From: Heterobilharzia americana
Lineage: Eukaryota; Platyhelminthes; Trematoda; Strigeidida; Schistosomatidae
Reading direction: 5' to 3'
DNA length: 64,000 bases
Assembly (NCBI GenBank): GCA_944470555.2
Contig: OX104127.1
Location: forward strand, 24,009,661 to 24,073,660
How positions within the stretch are numbered: position 1 is the first letter of the stretch; each line of letters begins with the position of its first letter. Both the position numbers and the translations under genes were made by a program. Of this stretch, positions 10,403-22,524 are shown one piece after another. The notes under the pieces were generated by a model, which saw only the letters and a list, made by a program, of their open reading frames with translations, ran no database searches and was not told the DNA's origin.

Positions 10403-11940
10403 AATAAAGACCACCATCCTCGTTTCAATGAAGTATTCACGGAAGTAAATTTTGTGCTTTCGTATTGATGTGTTTATACGTTGGGAGAAACTTTTTTAGA
10501 TGGATTGAAGTTTCATTCAGAGTTAAATTTATTTTATCATTCAAACGTGTTCTTAGAGCTTTTTCTAGAATGCATATGGCATTTCGTAAGTTACAAATTA
10601 ATTACATAAGCTAGGTCTATTTGATTTCGGCTGGACGACTTCTTTCATTTTTGGATGTGAGTTATTTTACTCGCTGGAACTTCACATCTCATGTTGAACA
10701 AACATACAAAAGAAGAGTGACATATTCTAATTGATCCATTGTAACCTGGTCGTTACAAAATTTAAATGCAGAAGAATGGGCTGACTAGTCTCCGTTAGTA
10801 TAATATTTGCTTGCAGTGAGTATATCACCACTGTATACTGTGTACATCTTGATTACATTCATCTCCTAACAGTAAATGTGAGGACCCAAACCTCTACCTT
10901 TTCAACACTTGTATACTGGATGTACTACCATTCAAGTGTTGGTATTACTCGTGTGAATCTAACTCAATATTGATCATTCCAAATGCCTTGTCACTCAGCT
11001 TATGAGGCACGATATATTCTTCTTGCCTAGTAACTTTAGAAAGACATTTGTATTCTGTCTTAGTGTTGAATTCACGAAACTGAAATGATCACTACTAGCA
11101 GTCACTATGTCGATACAGAAAAATTATTTAAGTCTGGTAAGTCAGGAAAGAAAAATACTGAAAATCCTTAAAGGAACTAAAAACTCGGTGAACAAAATTT
11201 GATTATAGTAAGTTGGGTACTCGGAACGATGACTACTTTCATATAAAAGTAAACATGAATAACGGGTCCCAAGTGGGATGCAGTGCATACCTCCAATCCC
11301 ACTACACTGATAAGGATAATCATAATTAAAATGATTTTTAGTTTCCATTGTTAAAATAGTCTCACAAGCTTCACAAATTGAATCATTGTTTACTTTCATT
11401 GCACTAAACTACCGGTTGAAAGTGATTAAGATAAACAAAATCTATTCAAAAGTGAAACAATTGGCAAGTAATAAAACAAGTAAACACTGACTTGATAATT
11501 CTTATTTTCAACATATTTGTAATCTTTTAAATTTCATTTGTTTATTTTGTAATTGATAGAAAAAGACATCTACTGTTTGAAGATGAAAACAAACCTTGAA
11601 GTGGTGTGGTGGCAGACGCGCGCACATTTAAAGAAATGATGGTTCTGCGATTACCTTGTATATGACCTACTGTTCTTCTTCTATAAACAATGTAATAAAG
11701 TAGTTAGTCAAGTTGTAGTAGGAATCATAAAACACCTGAATGTATGATAAACAAGTGAATAGTTTTACTGTAAAGCGAAAATTTAACATGACTGATTAAT
11801 TCTACCGATAGCTTCATCTTATAATACTTCTGTTTACTTTGTTTCTGTGTTTTAGTTATTATTATTTTGTATACAGGCATTTACTTGTTAAGATGATTAA
11901 CAGAAATTAAAACTGTTTGCTGTAGTGCATCCGCCTTGTT
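10403..11940. other. no recognised gene
   Basis: AT-rich. No exon, RNA gene or transposon could be supported. Confidence 0.4.
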
Positions 11941-11944
11941 GATT

Positions 11945-12262
11945 ATGTAAGGCAACTTTTTGTTGATATAGTTGTCATTCTCCATTGTTACAATGAATCG
12001 GATTATTCGGTCTCTGTTGGCATATGGGCCTCTATGCCGACGCCTCGATATTTCTCGAATATTTATCATGATAATTTACTTGATTGTTGCCGACAGAAGA
12101 ATCCAGGATGCGCGTTCCTCCCAATTTTGGACTCGTCAGCTGGATGGGCCTGTACCCCAATGAGTGATGTTATTCTCACTGAGACTCGAATCCTGTACCT
12201 GTTGCTTCAAACGCTAAAGTCACTGAGGCACGAAAGCTACCTATTGTACAACAAGTATTAGT
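11945..12262 (-). mobile_element. Sm-alpha-like SINE, complete unit
   Basis: Read on the minus strand: the tRNA-like head has a B-box-like ggattcgagtctc (about 12194-12182). Then come the hammerhead (atccagctgacgag, about 12147-12134), the signature gcgcatcctggattc and a tail that includes attcgagaaatatcgaggcg. The GAAA strand of the ribozyme reads GGAA, so cleavage is doubtful. The tail sequence starts again at 12273, giving a head-to-tail period of 312 bp. Confidence 0.75.
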
Positions 12263-12267
12263 TATAG

Positions 12268-12400
12268 CTTCTTGTTGATATAGTTGTGGTTTTCCGTTGT
12301 TACAGTAGACCGAGTTTTTCGACGTCTGTTGGCATACCAGCCCCTATGCTGATACCTCGATATTGCCTGAATATTTATTATGGTAATTTACTTATGTAAG
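12268..12400 (-). mobile_element. Sm-alpha-like SINE, partial second tandem unit
   Basis: The segment tgttgatatagttgt...ctgttggcatacc...cctcgatattgcctg repeats 11961-12075 at about 80 percent identity by eye. Only the 3' tail portion is present. A tandem of one full and one partial unit is what dimeric Sm-alpha repeats would leave. Confidence 0.65.
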
Positions 12401-12469
12401 GCAACTCCTATAAAATCTTTCACAGTATGCTCGAATCAGATGAGGAATATAAGTTTATTTATGAGTCAC

Positions 12470-12600
12470 CCTAGGTAATGATTGGTTGTACGATGAGAAC
12501 CTGGGTAGTGGTCATGTTCCAACCAGCAATCTCTTGGTTACTGCCTCAGTACTCTGCTAACTGAGCTAAGAGACCCAGCTGATTAGAAACCTTGCAGCTA
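12470..12600 (-). repeat. tRNA-like sequence, probably SINE-derived
   Basis: The minus strand reads gggtctcttagctcagttag cagagt, an excellent tRNA A-box/D-arm region. The expected B box is only ggttggaacatg and the 3' acceptor strand (actaccc) pairs poorly with gggtctc. It is therefore a decayed tRNA or tRNA-derived repeat, not a convincing functional tRNA. Confidence 0.45.
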
Positions 12601-13005
12601 CTTAGAATCGACTCATCACCAAAATAATACTCATTATCAGCATAGTTATCATCTCCAATGCTGTTTTATACGTTGAAAAAACTGCCATGTCTTTTAGAAG
12701 TACTTTGAAGCATTATGTCAACTAGACTAGGAAAAGGAGTGTATTTTATTGATTAATAGATAAATACTTGGCTGACTTTTCAACCAACTTTTGTATTTGT
12801 CCACCAAATGGAGTTTTAGTTCCACCCACACATTCAACTCAGATCATTAGTGATTTGCTTCGAGGAGAAATTCTCTAAGTTCTAGTAAGAAGTCGTAATC
12901 CATGGGGAAAACCAAGTCCGACTTAAGGACAGTTACTAAAAGACACCATTAGATAGAGTTTTCGCTATATCAGGACAGAAGTGGGTAGATTGGGAATGAT
13001 GGATT
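12601..13005. other. no recognised gene
   Basis: Plain AT-rich sequence between two SINE-related segments; nothing supportable. Confidence 0.4.
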
Positions 13006-13009
13006 CGAA

Positions 13010-13195
13010 CATGGTGGCTCAATGGTAAAAAACCTGCAGCTTCTGGGTTCAAGTCTTGTCAAGGTCAAGGGTGGGCACAGCTATGAAGCAGCATACTCAG
13101 GCAAAACAGTTGTCCAGTACTCCCAGGCTTCCAATGGTTTTCAAAATGATGTCAGTCCGTGAGGAATACCAACCTGAAATAAGTGAATACCCTAA
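13010..13195 (+). mobile_element. family B SINE, degenerate
   Basis: It aligns by eye with the 1205-1435 element: ctgcagcttctgggttcaag replaces the B-box region, and aaaacagttgtccagtactcccag is the 3' side of the ribozyme. The tail is tgatgtcagtccgtgaggaatacc. The CTGANGA strand is lost. Confidence 0.65.
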
Positions 13196-13200
13196 AACCT

Positions 13201-13655
13201 CCAAATTAAATCAAATTTTCTTTATTTGAACACCACAGATCTTTCTATTAGACAATGTGATGTGGTCAGAACTATTTGTTTCTTTATAAGCCTGTGAGCA
13301 TGTCTCCATTGGTCGACCAATGTGGCGTAACATGAAAATAATATTTTGTTCATCTAATGATTTTCGGGTTACATTTAAGTTTGTCATGTTTCTCATAAAT
13401 AAATAACTAATTCATTTGTACACAGCACTATGAGACACGATATAGTAACATACTGCCAGTAGAATTCATCACTAAATTTCTCTGCCTGTTTGAAAAAATA
13501 AATCACTAACTAGCATTCTAATGTGTAGTTCACTAGCGGTTTATCTCAAAACATATAACCATAGAAAAGACACTGAAGTGTTCTTAAATCATGTCAGGCA
13601 AATATTCATTCTATTTGGAATATATTTCATAACTATAACGTAAGTTAGAAATAGT
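13201..13655. other. no recognised gene
   Basis: AT-rich. A 61-codon minus-strand frame (13211-13396) is not recognisable. Confidence 0.35.
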
Positions 13656-13659
13656 ATTT

Positions 13660-13800
13660 ACCATGGACTGACATCAGTTGGGGAACCATTGAAAATCTGG
13701 TAGCACTGGACAGCTTGTTCGTCCTAGTATGGGACTCGTCAGCAGTACGCACCCACGACCGACTAGGGATCGAACTCAGGACCTTCAGCTTTCACGGTGA
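13660..13800 (-). mobile_element. family B hammerhead SINE, minus member of a head-to-head pair
   Basis: This is the reverse complement of the next element, meeting it at the tRNA-like heads near 13800. The ribozyme strand (13748-13703) has an intact stem I, CTGACGA and stem II. The GAAA reads GAAC, breaking the A15.1-U16.1 pair, so it is probably inactive. Confidence 0.8.
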
Positions 13801-13802
13801 AC

Positions 13803-14030
13803 CACTGGGAACCGACCCAGTGGTTGAATGGTTAACGCGTTCGCCGTGAAACCTGAAGGTCCTGAGTTCGATCCCTAGTAGGGTCGTGGGTGCGTACTGC
13901 TGACGAATCCCATACTGGGACGAAACAGCTGTCCAGTGCTCCCAGATTTCCAATGGTTCCCCAACTGGTGTCAGTCCATGATGAATACTACTTCTAAAAC
14001 TAAAAATCCCCATTCATCTCAAAAATATAT
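13803..14030 (+). mobile_element. family B hammerhead SINE, plus member of a head-to-head pair
   Basis: It is nearly identical to the 1205-1435 copy over about 200 bp, from accgacccagtg through tggttaacgcg, the B-box gttcgatccc and the tail aaaatccccat. High identity between two copies about 12 kb apart suggests recent activity. The ribozyme at 13894-13939 is almost intact. Confidence 0.85.
13894..13939 (+). ncRNA. hammerhead ribozyme, one stem II mismatch
   Basis: Stem I gtactg/cagtgc, core ctgacga (13900-13906), stem II tccc/ggga, GAAA (13922-13925) and U-C before stem I are all present. The only departure from the 1306-1351 copy in the core fold is A13907 opposite C13921 at the closing pair of stem II. 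Confidence 0.75.
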
Positions 14031-15440
14031 TACATAAGTGACAGATTACAGCATTATGAAAAATTAATCTAAAACTGTCTTCTTGGTATCATTTGTCCCC
14101 CCCTCACCTTGTTTTTATTTAGCAGGTTAGAAGAAACACACTTCGAAAGTCTTTTCCGACTACGACACTTTTTCCAGTGTTAAATCATTTCTGTTGTTTA
14201 CAGTTTCTCATATTTTTACTGAAGTTGTTTATATAAATACATAAACAAATAGTTTCCGCGTTGTATACACGTTTCACCACTACGTTCGCTGCTTATATCT
14301 GTAAATGGTTTTCTGTGACTTCACATTATCTATACAGGGTATTGTAGTAACATATGGATTCTTTTGAAGAATGCATAACTCATGTTGATAAAATGATTAA
14401 AGAGAAGTAGTGCAAGACATCGAATGAAATCAACTGTGATTTAAAGGTCGAAATGAGTAAACTCTCGTGTTTGATCTTCTCGTAATTGGATTTTTGGCTT
14501 GATGCAAAGAATTTTCAGTAAAAAGTCAGAAACATCTACAATACTTTAATAAGTTGTTGGTATTTTCTATCATCAAGTGTTATTTTACAAAAATAAACGA
14601 GATTGCGCCAAAATACAAAAATTATGACCAGCAAATCAGCTGATCTGAAGCAGATTCGGCGTGATTACTCAGTATAAACTTTAGTGCCAACTTTTTTTCG
14701 AAAAAAGTGAATATGATTATTCTGTTCTCCCATGAGGTTTACTAAGTGAGTAGTCGATTTGCTTGAGAAGTTGTATAGTGTAGTTGTGAAGCTTTCATTG
14801 TCATCCTTGACAGCATTATAGGCGTCAACTTCAGAAGGAAAGGAGTTATGGGATTTTCTCCCCAAGTGGCTTAGCAGCTTATCCTGATGACCTTGGGTTT
14901 GATTAGTTGTTTCTGTTTCCAGTTGGAAAATACGCAGTTTACGGATACGGTTACTTGTGATTTCAGCAGTTTATGACGTTTCTGCAATCACACAACATCC
15001 GTTACACTACGTTGTAGTATCATGTCTCCTTATTCTATGTTAAGTTAGATTATCCTGTGTGACACAGGGATACAGTATTATATACTGCATCGTGTCCCAA
15101 CCAACACTTATAGTTCATAATCGCATCATAATATAACAGTCATGCTGTAAACATATTTGACAAGCTTTGATCACCACGGAGGACTTTATAGGTACATTGA
15201 TTCGCATCCGGTTAGTAACTCAGGTTCATATTGTTATCTGCGCCCTGCCTTTTATCACTCTAATTTTTCAGATCGATTGACATAAGAAAAGTAAGCTTTA
15301 GTTTATAAAATGAAATAGAGAAAGTAAAAGGCAACATACGAATGGTTAATTCTGTTGATGAACCGCTAAACACGTTTCAATTGCAACCAATTATTAAACC
15401 GACAAACAAAACCCTTCCCATGCTTTTGTTTGTAACTTCC
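14031..15440. other. no recognised gene
   Basis: AT-rich. The 66-codon minus-strand frame at 14665-14865 is the best-looking frame but resembles no known protein and has no convincing splice partners. The piece gtgaagctttcattgtc at 14785-14801 also occurs in the Penelope terminal repeat at 3214-3230. Confidence 0.35.
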
Positions 15441-15534
15441 CGTTTTTGATTGAACTGAACTGATTGGCCTCTACGGATAGGCTTCTGTACGGAAACCACG
15501 ACACTCTGTAATTTTACTTTGGTAGTATTGATGA

Positions 15535-15725
15535 GTGGCAGCTAACAGTGGAATCCAGGACTGGCTGTTGTTACTCACTGGTCCAGTGAATAACGCTGAC
15601 TTTGAAAGCGATCAGTTCAGGGTTCGAGTCTTGGCGTGAATAACACTACTGGCTAGGAAGCAAGTATATCAAGCTGACGAGTCCCAAAAGGTCGGAAGAC
15701 TTGTCCTTCAGTTGGCTCCTATACA
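15535..15725. mobile_element. Sm-alpha-like SINE remnants, inverted
   Basis: A minus-strand end piece (gctaacagtggaatccagga, 15546-15565) is followed by a plus-strand unit. That unit has B box gggttcgagtc (about 15611-15621) and hammerhead relic aagctgacgagtccc (15671-15685). The GAAA strand is mutated (ggaag) and stem I is broken. It ends at tacactatc. Confidence 0.6.
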
Positions 15726-15729
15726 CTAT

Positions 15730-16570
15730 CTAAACTCTTATCCACCGAAATGAATTCTAAAAGTTATTTACTGAAAATCATAAGATGCTTGTAAGAAATT
15801 CTTGACCTTGATACGTAAATGTTACCAGTTTACAGAAGTATGGGGCTATCATGAAAAGAACAATGTTTCCTCCCTAGTATTCATCCGACAGTAGTGAAGA
15901 TGGAAGTCATGGGACAAAGTGAAAAACTTATCAAGTGATTTTCAGAAATTACAACTGATTTAAATCCATTTGTGGAGAAGGGAGGAATAATTTATTTTCA
16001 AATTTTGTCGGACAGTCAATGTTGATTGTATATGCTCCTGGATTTATTTCCCGTAAATACCTTTTTAACTTGGCTGGCGAACTAATTTTTCATAATACAT
16101 TATTAGTGCGTCAACAGAAAAACGCAAATTACCATCAGATCATTAAGTGGTGCTTAATGGCACATCAAGCATTTCTGGCATAACTCTCGTTAAGAAAAAA
16201 ATACTGTACACTTCTAATAATTTATCATATTTGTCTAACTGATGTGTAATTTGCTAATTATCTGCCTGACTAAAATAATTATCAGGAAATGTTTTGCCTT
16301 TATAACCTAGTGTTTAATAGCAAAATGCAAATAATCCTATTGTCCTTTCGATAGAGGAATGCTACAAAAAAGCGGTGTACAAACTACAAAATAATGTCTG
16401 TAGATAGAAGGATGGGACTTATTGATTTGTCTAACCAATAGCATCATATAGTGTGGGAATCTCAACAACAGTAACACTATAAAAGTAATACAGCACTTCT
16501 CCATTGTGGATCACTGACTCATATTAAAAGGATAGATCTTCATGGATTATGGTAAAGCGATTATACCGAA
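15730..16570. other. no recognised gene
   Basis: Plain AT-rich sequence up to the sharp 5' truncation point of an SR2-like retrotransposon at 16571. Confidence 0.4.
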
Positions 16571-17507
16571 GGCAGTCGACTCTCTACCTCAACTTCATCC
16601 ACTTTGAGAAGGCCGCCAACAGCGTCGACCAACAAGTAATTTGACAACTGCTGCTTCAACACTACGCAATACCACAAACCTTTATCAACCTCATTCAACA
16701 ACTATGTGAAGACGCCACATGCCAGCCAAGTAATTCACAATGGGAAGCTCAGCTCAGTGACGCTTTTCAAGTGAAGACAGGAAGGATTAGGACAAGGCTG
16801 CCCACCATCACCCATGATGTTCCTGATTGTGTTGTGGTCGACTGGATCATGCAGCAGACAACAGTGAGGAGTGAGAAGAGGGGGATACGCTGGTTGCACC
16901 GGGGAAAACATCCTAGAAGATTCGGATTTCACCGATGCCTTGTGCCTGATGTCACATAAACTTGAAGATCTACAGGCGAAAACTAACAAGTTGACAGAAG
17001 AGGTGAGATGAGGCGAGGCAGGGCAACGAAGACGACGGGACTTCAGGTGATTGTAGAGAAGACAGAGGTGACAGGTGAAGATACCCAACCAACACCACCG
17101 CCACCGCCACCAACAACAACAACAGGCTCCAATCACCACCAACGGGGGAAACTTAAAGGAAGGAGCCTCCTTCACCTACCCAGGCAAGGCAGCATCGTTT
17201 CAGCTATAGGTGTCACAGACGAGGATGTCAAAGCAGTCAGGATAGGAAAAGCAAAACAGGCCTTCATTAACCTGAAATCAGTGTGGAGATCTGCACTCAG
17301 AATAAAGCGTGAACAACATCCAGATTTTCAACACCAATGTGAGTCAAGTCAGTGCTTCTATGTGATGGTTGAGGGACTCGGCGCATTACGAAAGGCATTT
17401 CCAACAAACTGCAGACATTCATCAGCAGCTGCTGCCTACGCTGGCTCGATACTGAAGATGGAGATCAGATGGATTGCCAGAATAATCAGAATAAGCAACA
17501 AGAAACT

Positions 17508-17576
<69 letters not shown>

Positions 17577-17785
17577 GACGAACCAACCAATAACCCATCG
17601 TTCAAGAAATATGCAGAATGAAATGGAGATGGATTGGGTATGCAGTGAGAAGACCATTCGGTGACATCACGCACCTGTCCAGTTGCTCGAGTGGAACCGA
17701 GATGGGAAACGACGAGTTGGGTATCCGAGGTAAGGATGACATGGAGGAGAAGCCCTATGTTCTATTAGGAATCCAAGTGACAAAC

Positions 17786-17823
<38 letters not shown>
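16571..17823 (+). mobile_element. SR2-like (RTE-clade) retrotransposon, 5'-truncated, dead RT motif
   Basis: Homologous to 32641-33917. It starts inside the RT (frame STLYLNFIHFEKAANSVDQQ) and includes DAFQVKTGR and VVDWIMQQT. A frameshift precedes the catalytic motif, which reads EDSDFTDALCLMS; the F-x-D-D box has lost its second Asp. The RTE thumb and C-terminal part follow (RIGKAKQAFINLKSVWRSAL; ARIIRISNKKLW; WVCSEKTIR). About 100 bp near the 3' end (around 17752) are deleted relative to 33781-33880. The 3' end is a microsatellite tail (AAT)n at 17786-17823, as is usual for RTE elements. Confidence 0.9.
17509..17576 (+). repeat. (GGCT)n array inside SR2-like element
   Basis: Seventeen tandem GGCT units encoding Leu-Ala-Gly-Trp repeats. 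The same position holds 15 units in the copy at 18591-18650, 11 at 33571-33614, about 2 at 35257-35264 and no expansion at 27715 and 29110. Confidence 0.95.
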
Positions 17824-17825
<2 letters not shown>

Positions 17826-18278
17826 TACGCTTGTTTTTTGTTCCATGTTGAAAATTACATTTTCTTTTAAGAACAGATCATAACTTATATACTGATGTAC
17901 TTTTATTTTAAATTTACTACAAATCAATGGTGTATTGGTACCACCGGCTAATGTCTAGTTTCTATATTCAAAAAAAATAACTCAGTGAATGAATACGTAG
18001 CACGTATGTTTAACTATCCGTAGCTGCTTGCCTTAGGAAGGCAAAGATTCGTTCCGTAACGTGATAAGATTGAGTAAATGTTTTCGTGTGATGCCTCTGT
18101 AGTGATGATCACTCAGCTTTTTTAAGGTTCAACCTACATTTCTCTGGCTCAGTCATGAAGCATTATATTCGAAAGCAGTAACCATAATTTTCCAACTACA
18201 TTCAGCTGGTTATATAGTGATACTGTCCTTTATTGCTGTAGGTGAGCATTGCGATTCACATACTCAGAGATTTGGTTG

Positions 18279-18589
18279 AATTATCATTATTTGTCCCTTG
18301 GGTTCCTAATGGAACATAGGGCTTCAGTAGAACGTCTCCATTCCACTCTGTTCTCTGAAATCTTTTCAACCTGACTTCACGACACCCCACAAGCTCTCAT
18401 CTCCCCCTCGCACGATCTCATCCACGTCACCCTCACCTCGGACACCCGACTCGTCGTTTCCCATCTCGGTTCCACTCGAGCAACTGGACAGGTGCGTGAT
18501 GTCACCGAATGGTCTTCTCACTGCATACCCAATCCATCTCCACTTCATTCTGCATATTTCTTGAACGATGGGTTATTGGTTGGTTCGTC

Positions 18590-18650
<61 letters not shown>

Positions 18651-18984
18651 AGTTTCTTGTTGCTTATTCTGATTATTCTGGCAATCCATCTGATCTCCAT
18701 CTTCAGTATCGAGCCAGCGTAGGCAGCAGCTGCTGATGAATGTCTGCAGTTTGTTGGAAATGCCTTTCGTAATGCGCCGAGTCCCTCAATCATCACATAG
18801 AAGCACTGACTTGACTCACATTGGTGTTGAAAATCTGGATGTTGTTCACGCTTTATTCTGAGTGCAGATCTCCACACTGATTTCAGGTTAATGAAGGCCT
18901 GTTTTGCTTTTCCTATCCTGACTGCTTTGACATCCTCGTCTGTGCCGCCTGTAGTTGAAGTAGTGCTGCTTATATAGGTGAATG
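18279..18984 (-). mobile_element. SR2-like retrotransposon 3' fragment
   Basis: Minus-strand copy of the SR2-like 3' third. It begins upstream of the KQAFINLK..WRSALRIKREQH motif (18877 downwards), runs through the (GGCT)15 array and the WIGYAVRRPFGDITH motif, and ends at the common terminus ggaacccaagggacaaat (here preceded by attatcatt). With the copy at 16571-17823 it makes an inverted pair about 0.5 kb apart, facing 3' end to 3' end. Confidence 0.88.
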
Positions 18985-19685
18985 ACGTAATTTTAAAAGA
19001 AAGGTTTGTAATTTTGATTCATTCATCTACTTACGATCTTGATTTCCTTGGAATTTACAGTTCATTATGTTTATGAGGAATTTTTGCAGCAGGCTCCATA
19101 TTTTCCACTTGCTGGATATTTTATTTAAAGTAATAATTAATGTTTGGTTAACTAGTAAACAAGAAAAAAATCTTACGTTAAATATTTGTTTATACTGCGA
19201 AAACGTATAACGAACATATGGAGATGATCTTGTAACAAACATTTATTCAGTGGAATATACATATACAAACACTGTACACTTTTCCACTTTATTACCATTG
19301 ATTCATCCGTAATCATATACATTTTATTCTCTTGGCAAAAATAAACACAGAGATTAAAATAGTAATTTACAGAATGAAATAATTTCATTTTAGATAATTG
19401 GCACCTAATTAATTATACGTTAATGAAAATACAATAAATTCTTTGTTTTACAAAGAACTTATCGTAAAATGGAAGGAAGGGAGAATAGTGTCAGGGGAAA
19501 TAAAGTGTATCTACATATTCATGAAAGCAGGATCCTCACTGATTATTTGCCATTATGAAACATTCCAATGAATAAGGTAATCATAATAACTGACTTGAAA
19601 AGTTTGTGAAAAATTCGCCATTTTTTCTATCCCTAACTGTAATCAATGGGATAATCTTTAGAAAGTGGAATATCTAGAGTAGACA
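18985..19685. other. no recognised gene
   Basis: AT-rich; overlapping short minus-strand frames (19027-19388) show no known features. Confidence 0.35.
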
Positions 19686-19689
19686 GCCG

Positions 19690-19860
19690 TTTTGACAGTA
19701 ATTATGCGTGGTGGCTAACAGTGTTCTGTTTTATTTAGAACTTTTCAGTTGGATATACCTGCCTACCAATGAGTGACTTGTATCCATGACCGACCGATCA
19801 GAATGTCAAAGCGCTATCCACTAGGCCACTGAGTTACAATAGATACTCCATTTGTGATAG
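19690..19860 (-). mobile_element. Sm-alpha-like SINE, degenerate
   Basis: The minus strand holds an A-box-like tggcctagtggatagcgc (about 19828-19811) and a poor B box. Then follow tacaagtcactcattggtagg, atatccaact and the end ctgttagccac. The ribozyme core is replaced or deleted. Confidence 0.6.
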
Positions 19861-19869
19861 GTATAGTTT

Positions 19870-21530
19870 TCGGTGCTATTGCTTGTTTTTGTTTAAAGCT
19901 GTTAGCTGATGTATATCCTCATTTGCAAATATCACTGAGTCAATGAACATGGGATCACTTAGGAATTACATGTAATTCATATACTCGATTGTACTATAGT
20001 GCTCAGCATTTTCAAACTTTGGCAAATTCACTTAAACAGCTTATGGCAGTCAGATGAAATGGTCACCGACTGTAGTAAGCGATAATTTGTCACATATTGT
20101 GAACTGATGAGAGCTAAGCATGGATACTTTGACATTAAATCAGTTCAATGGTAGAAGAGTGATTCTCATGAGATTAAAAGTTGCCACTTGTGCCTTGCAC
20201 AAAAAATTATATTAAGTCCAAATAATTCCTGATTCGTAGGACGGTTTGTCTTATTTCCTCAACTGATAAGAATTCTTTTTAAAGGAGTAACTTTGTTTAT
20301 GACTTATAATGCGCAACATGTCAAGGAAACATTCTCATCCTTGAAAAACATAAATTCAGTGAGTGTTTACACCGTTTTCAACACTCCAATTTATCAATAC
20401 TTCTGGAATTATTGAATAAACAAAATACTGAAAAGTATACAATCCCAGTTTATTCACGAAAACTGAATCCATACTGAGAGACATGAAAGGTGTACTAATT
20501 ATAGTAATGTGTTATTGGTGAAACAAAGGATAAGACTATAGTTTTGTACGCCAAGCAGTCTGTGGACAAGAGGCTGCTAAGTTGGATTTCACACTTGTTC
20601 ACACCCATCCCCAAAATGACTACGTGGTTTTGAGGAAGCCATTACTTCTTCAGGGAACTGAACCCTGTATATACATTGCAGTAGTTAGAAACCTGTTACT
20701 TAGCTATTCAAATTATGACTGATCCATGTAATACTGGACTGTGTATAGGAGTCGATCGTCCTATGTATTCAATGCTTATTGGTGTATCTCGATCAAATTT
20801 GTCCAGCAGTAACTTAAGTGAGCAGTGTAATACTGCAGCTCACTACATTTCTGTTTTAGATGTCACATTCATATCATAGAATGCATAAATGTAAGAAGCT
20901 AATACAGGATAATTATATACAGTTTTAAGTGAGTCATCATTAGCAAAGTATAATGGGATATGAGGGTTAACTAAGTACCAGAAAGGTGTTATGTTACTTT
21001 TTTGCACCAAATTCTGGTTTCATAAGTACGATTTGAATAACCCTAACATTTTAATAACGTTATAAAGTCATAAGCTTTGTTGTAAGAAAGTGATTGCAAA
21101 AAGGACCTTGTTACTGTCCTACGGTTGGCTAGGATCAATTACGACTTCATACAACTTACATCAGTTTTCAATTTCCATGCATTTAGATGTATGAAGAGAT
21201 GAAGCGGATTGATAGATATTTTTTGACCGAAGTAAACAATGTTTCATGTGTACTACAGGCGGATGGGATAGAAATACTGATCTATAAAATAATAGAACTA
21301 TTCATTTGAAGAAAGCTTCATGATGTACATTAACAACTACGATGCTTAGATTGAAGATCCTTGATCAACCGCTTCGAAAAGCACGTCTATGTGATACTAA
21401 GTTTATGGATGTAGTAATCCATTCAACTCACATAAAGCCTACTATACACCACAAAATATTTCTGACAGATTTATATAGAATAAACCCTCTCACTTATCAA
21501 ACAGATTTGATACTGATATGAGGAGATGAC
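19870..21530. other. no recognised gene
   Basis: AT-rich, featureless to inspection apart from short inverted and direct repeats expected by chance. Confidence 0.4.
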
Positions 21531-21534
21531 TCAA

Positions 21535-21610
21535 GGCCAGTCAAAACTCATATTCAAGGCGGGACTCGAACAAACGACCCTCCAATCACTGACTAAGCAC
21601 TGTCTCAAAT
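21535..21610 (-). repeat. tRNA-like sequence with good B box
   Basis: The minus strand contains ttagtcagtgattggagg followed by gtttgttcgagtcccgcc, a good T-arm/B box. No full cloverleaf could be drawn. It is probably a tRNA-derived repeat head, lying just beyond the 3' end of the RTE-like copy that follows. Confidence 0.4.
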
Positions 21611-21619
21611 GGATAAGAA

Positions 21620-22520
21620 GTGACTGACAGACATACAAATGCAAATTCAATGTAGAACTCTGCATACAAGTACGTTGATTCAAGTTGCCACATGTCACAG
21701 TAGCATGCAAAATACAAGTGGATAGGAAGACTGATTTCAAAATAGAAAAAGGTGTATGGACAGAGATGCAGTTTACATATTAAGGTTAGTCAAGACATTC
21801 AAGCATATGAAGGCTACCAGGATATAATACATATGCGCAACTGTCACCGATTCTCATCTGTTTCATTAAATGTCTCCAACCACTGACTCTTGTCATCTTG
21901 AGGACCCCACCCAGGTACCTTCACATAGGTCTGAAACCAGGAGTCAGAAACTTCATGAACTCATGCCACGTCATAGTCTGGCCATCTTGAGCTCTCCTCT
22001 AACCCAGTCCAACTTCTCATAGCATAACACGCCCAGCCAAACAGTGACTTGGCATAGGCAGGAAATCTCCAAGCCGCCTTATTCACTGGAGCTTGAAAAC
22101 CTCATTAACCCCCTACTCTTCCTCGTCTAGCACCCTTCGCCTCAACATAGAGAATGCGCTACAAATAAGCAGTTCTACGCAGGTGCCTGTGACCAAAAAT
22201 TTTTAATTGCTCCATATCTACTACCTATAACTGCTATTTCTCACAGTCGTACAACAGTACAGAACGGAATGCAGCGCACTATACGCACCTATGAATAGGT
22301 AGTCGAATATCTTGCCAACTGGCTCCGGAGTTGACACAAGTTGGCAAATGTCAAATGCGTCTTCTGTATACGGGCCGCGATTTCGTCAGCAATCAACAAG
22401 TTCGAGCTGACGCAATTCCCCTAGTAAGTGAAGTAGCCATCGTAATTAACCGCTACACTACCTATCCCTAAACTGTGAGCAGTTACAAACCAGTCCTGGA
22501 GCATCATCTTACATCCGACA
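21620..22520 (-). mobile_element. second RTE-like family, 3' end, heavily mutated
   Basis: It reads as a decayed version of the C-terminal and 3' UTR region seen also at 61590-62470. Shared marks are tcaagttgccac..cacagtag (21677-21701), the run encoding the C-terminal W-G-P-.D..N.W motif around 21890-21910, and the segment for ..AARIQKTHL..CQLV near 22330-22375. Multiple stops; 5' truncated near 22520. Confidence 0.65.
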
Positions 22521-22524
22521 GGTG

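Noticed and set aside
12470..12600. Functional tRNA gene
   Set aside because: Good A box but poor B box and acceptor stem mispairing.
17509..17576. Regular short-period array as a CRISPR-like or satellite locus
   Set aside because: It is a pure 4-bp repeat inside a retrotransposon with no spacers.
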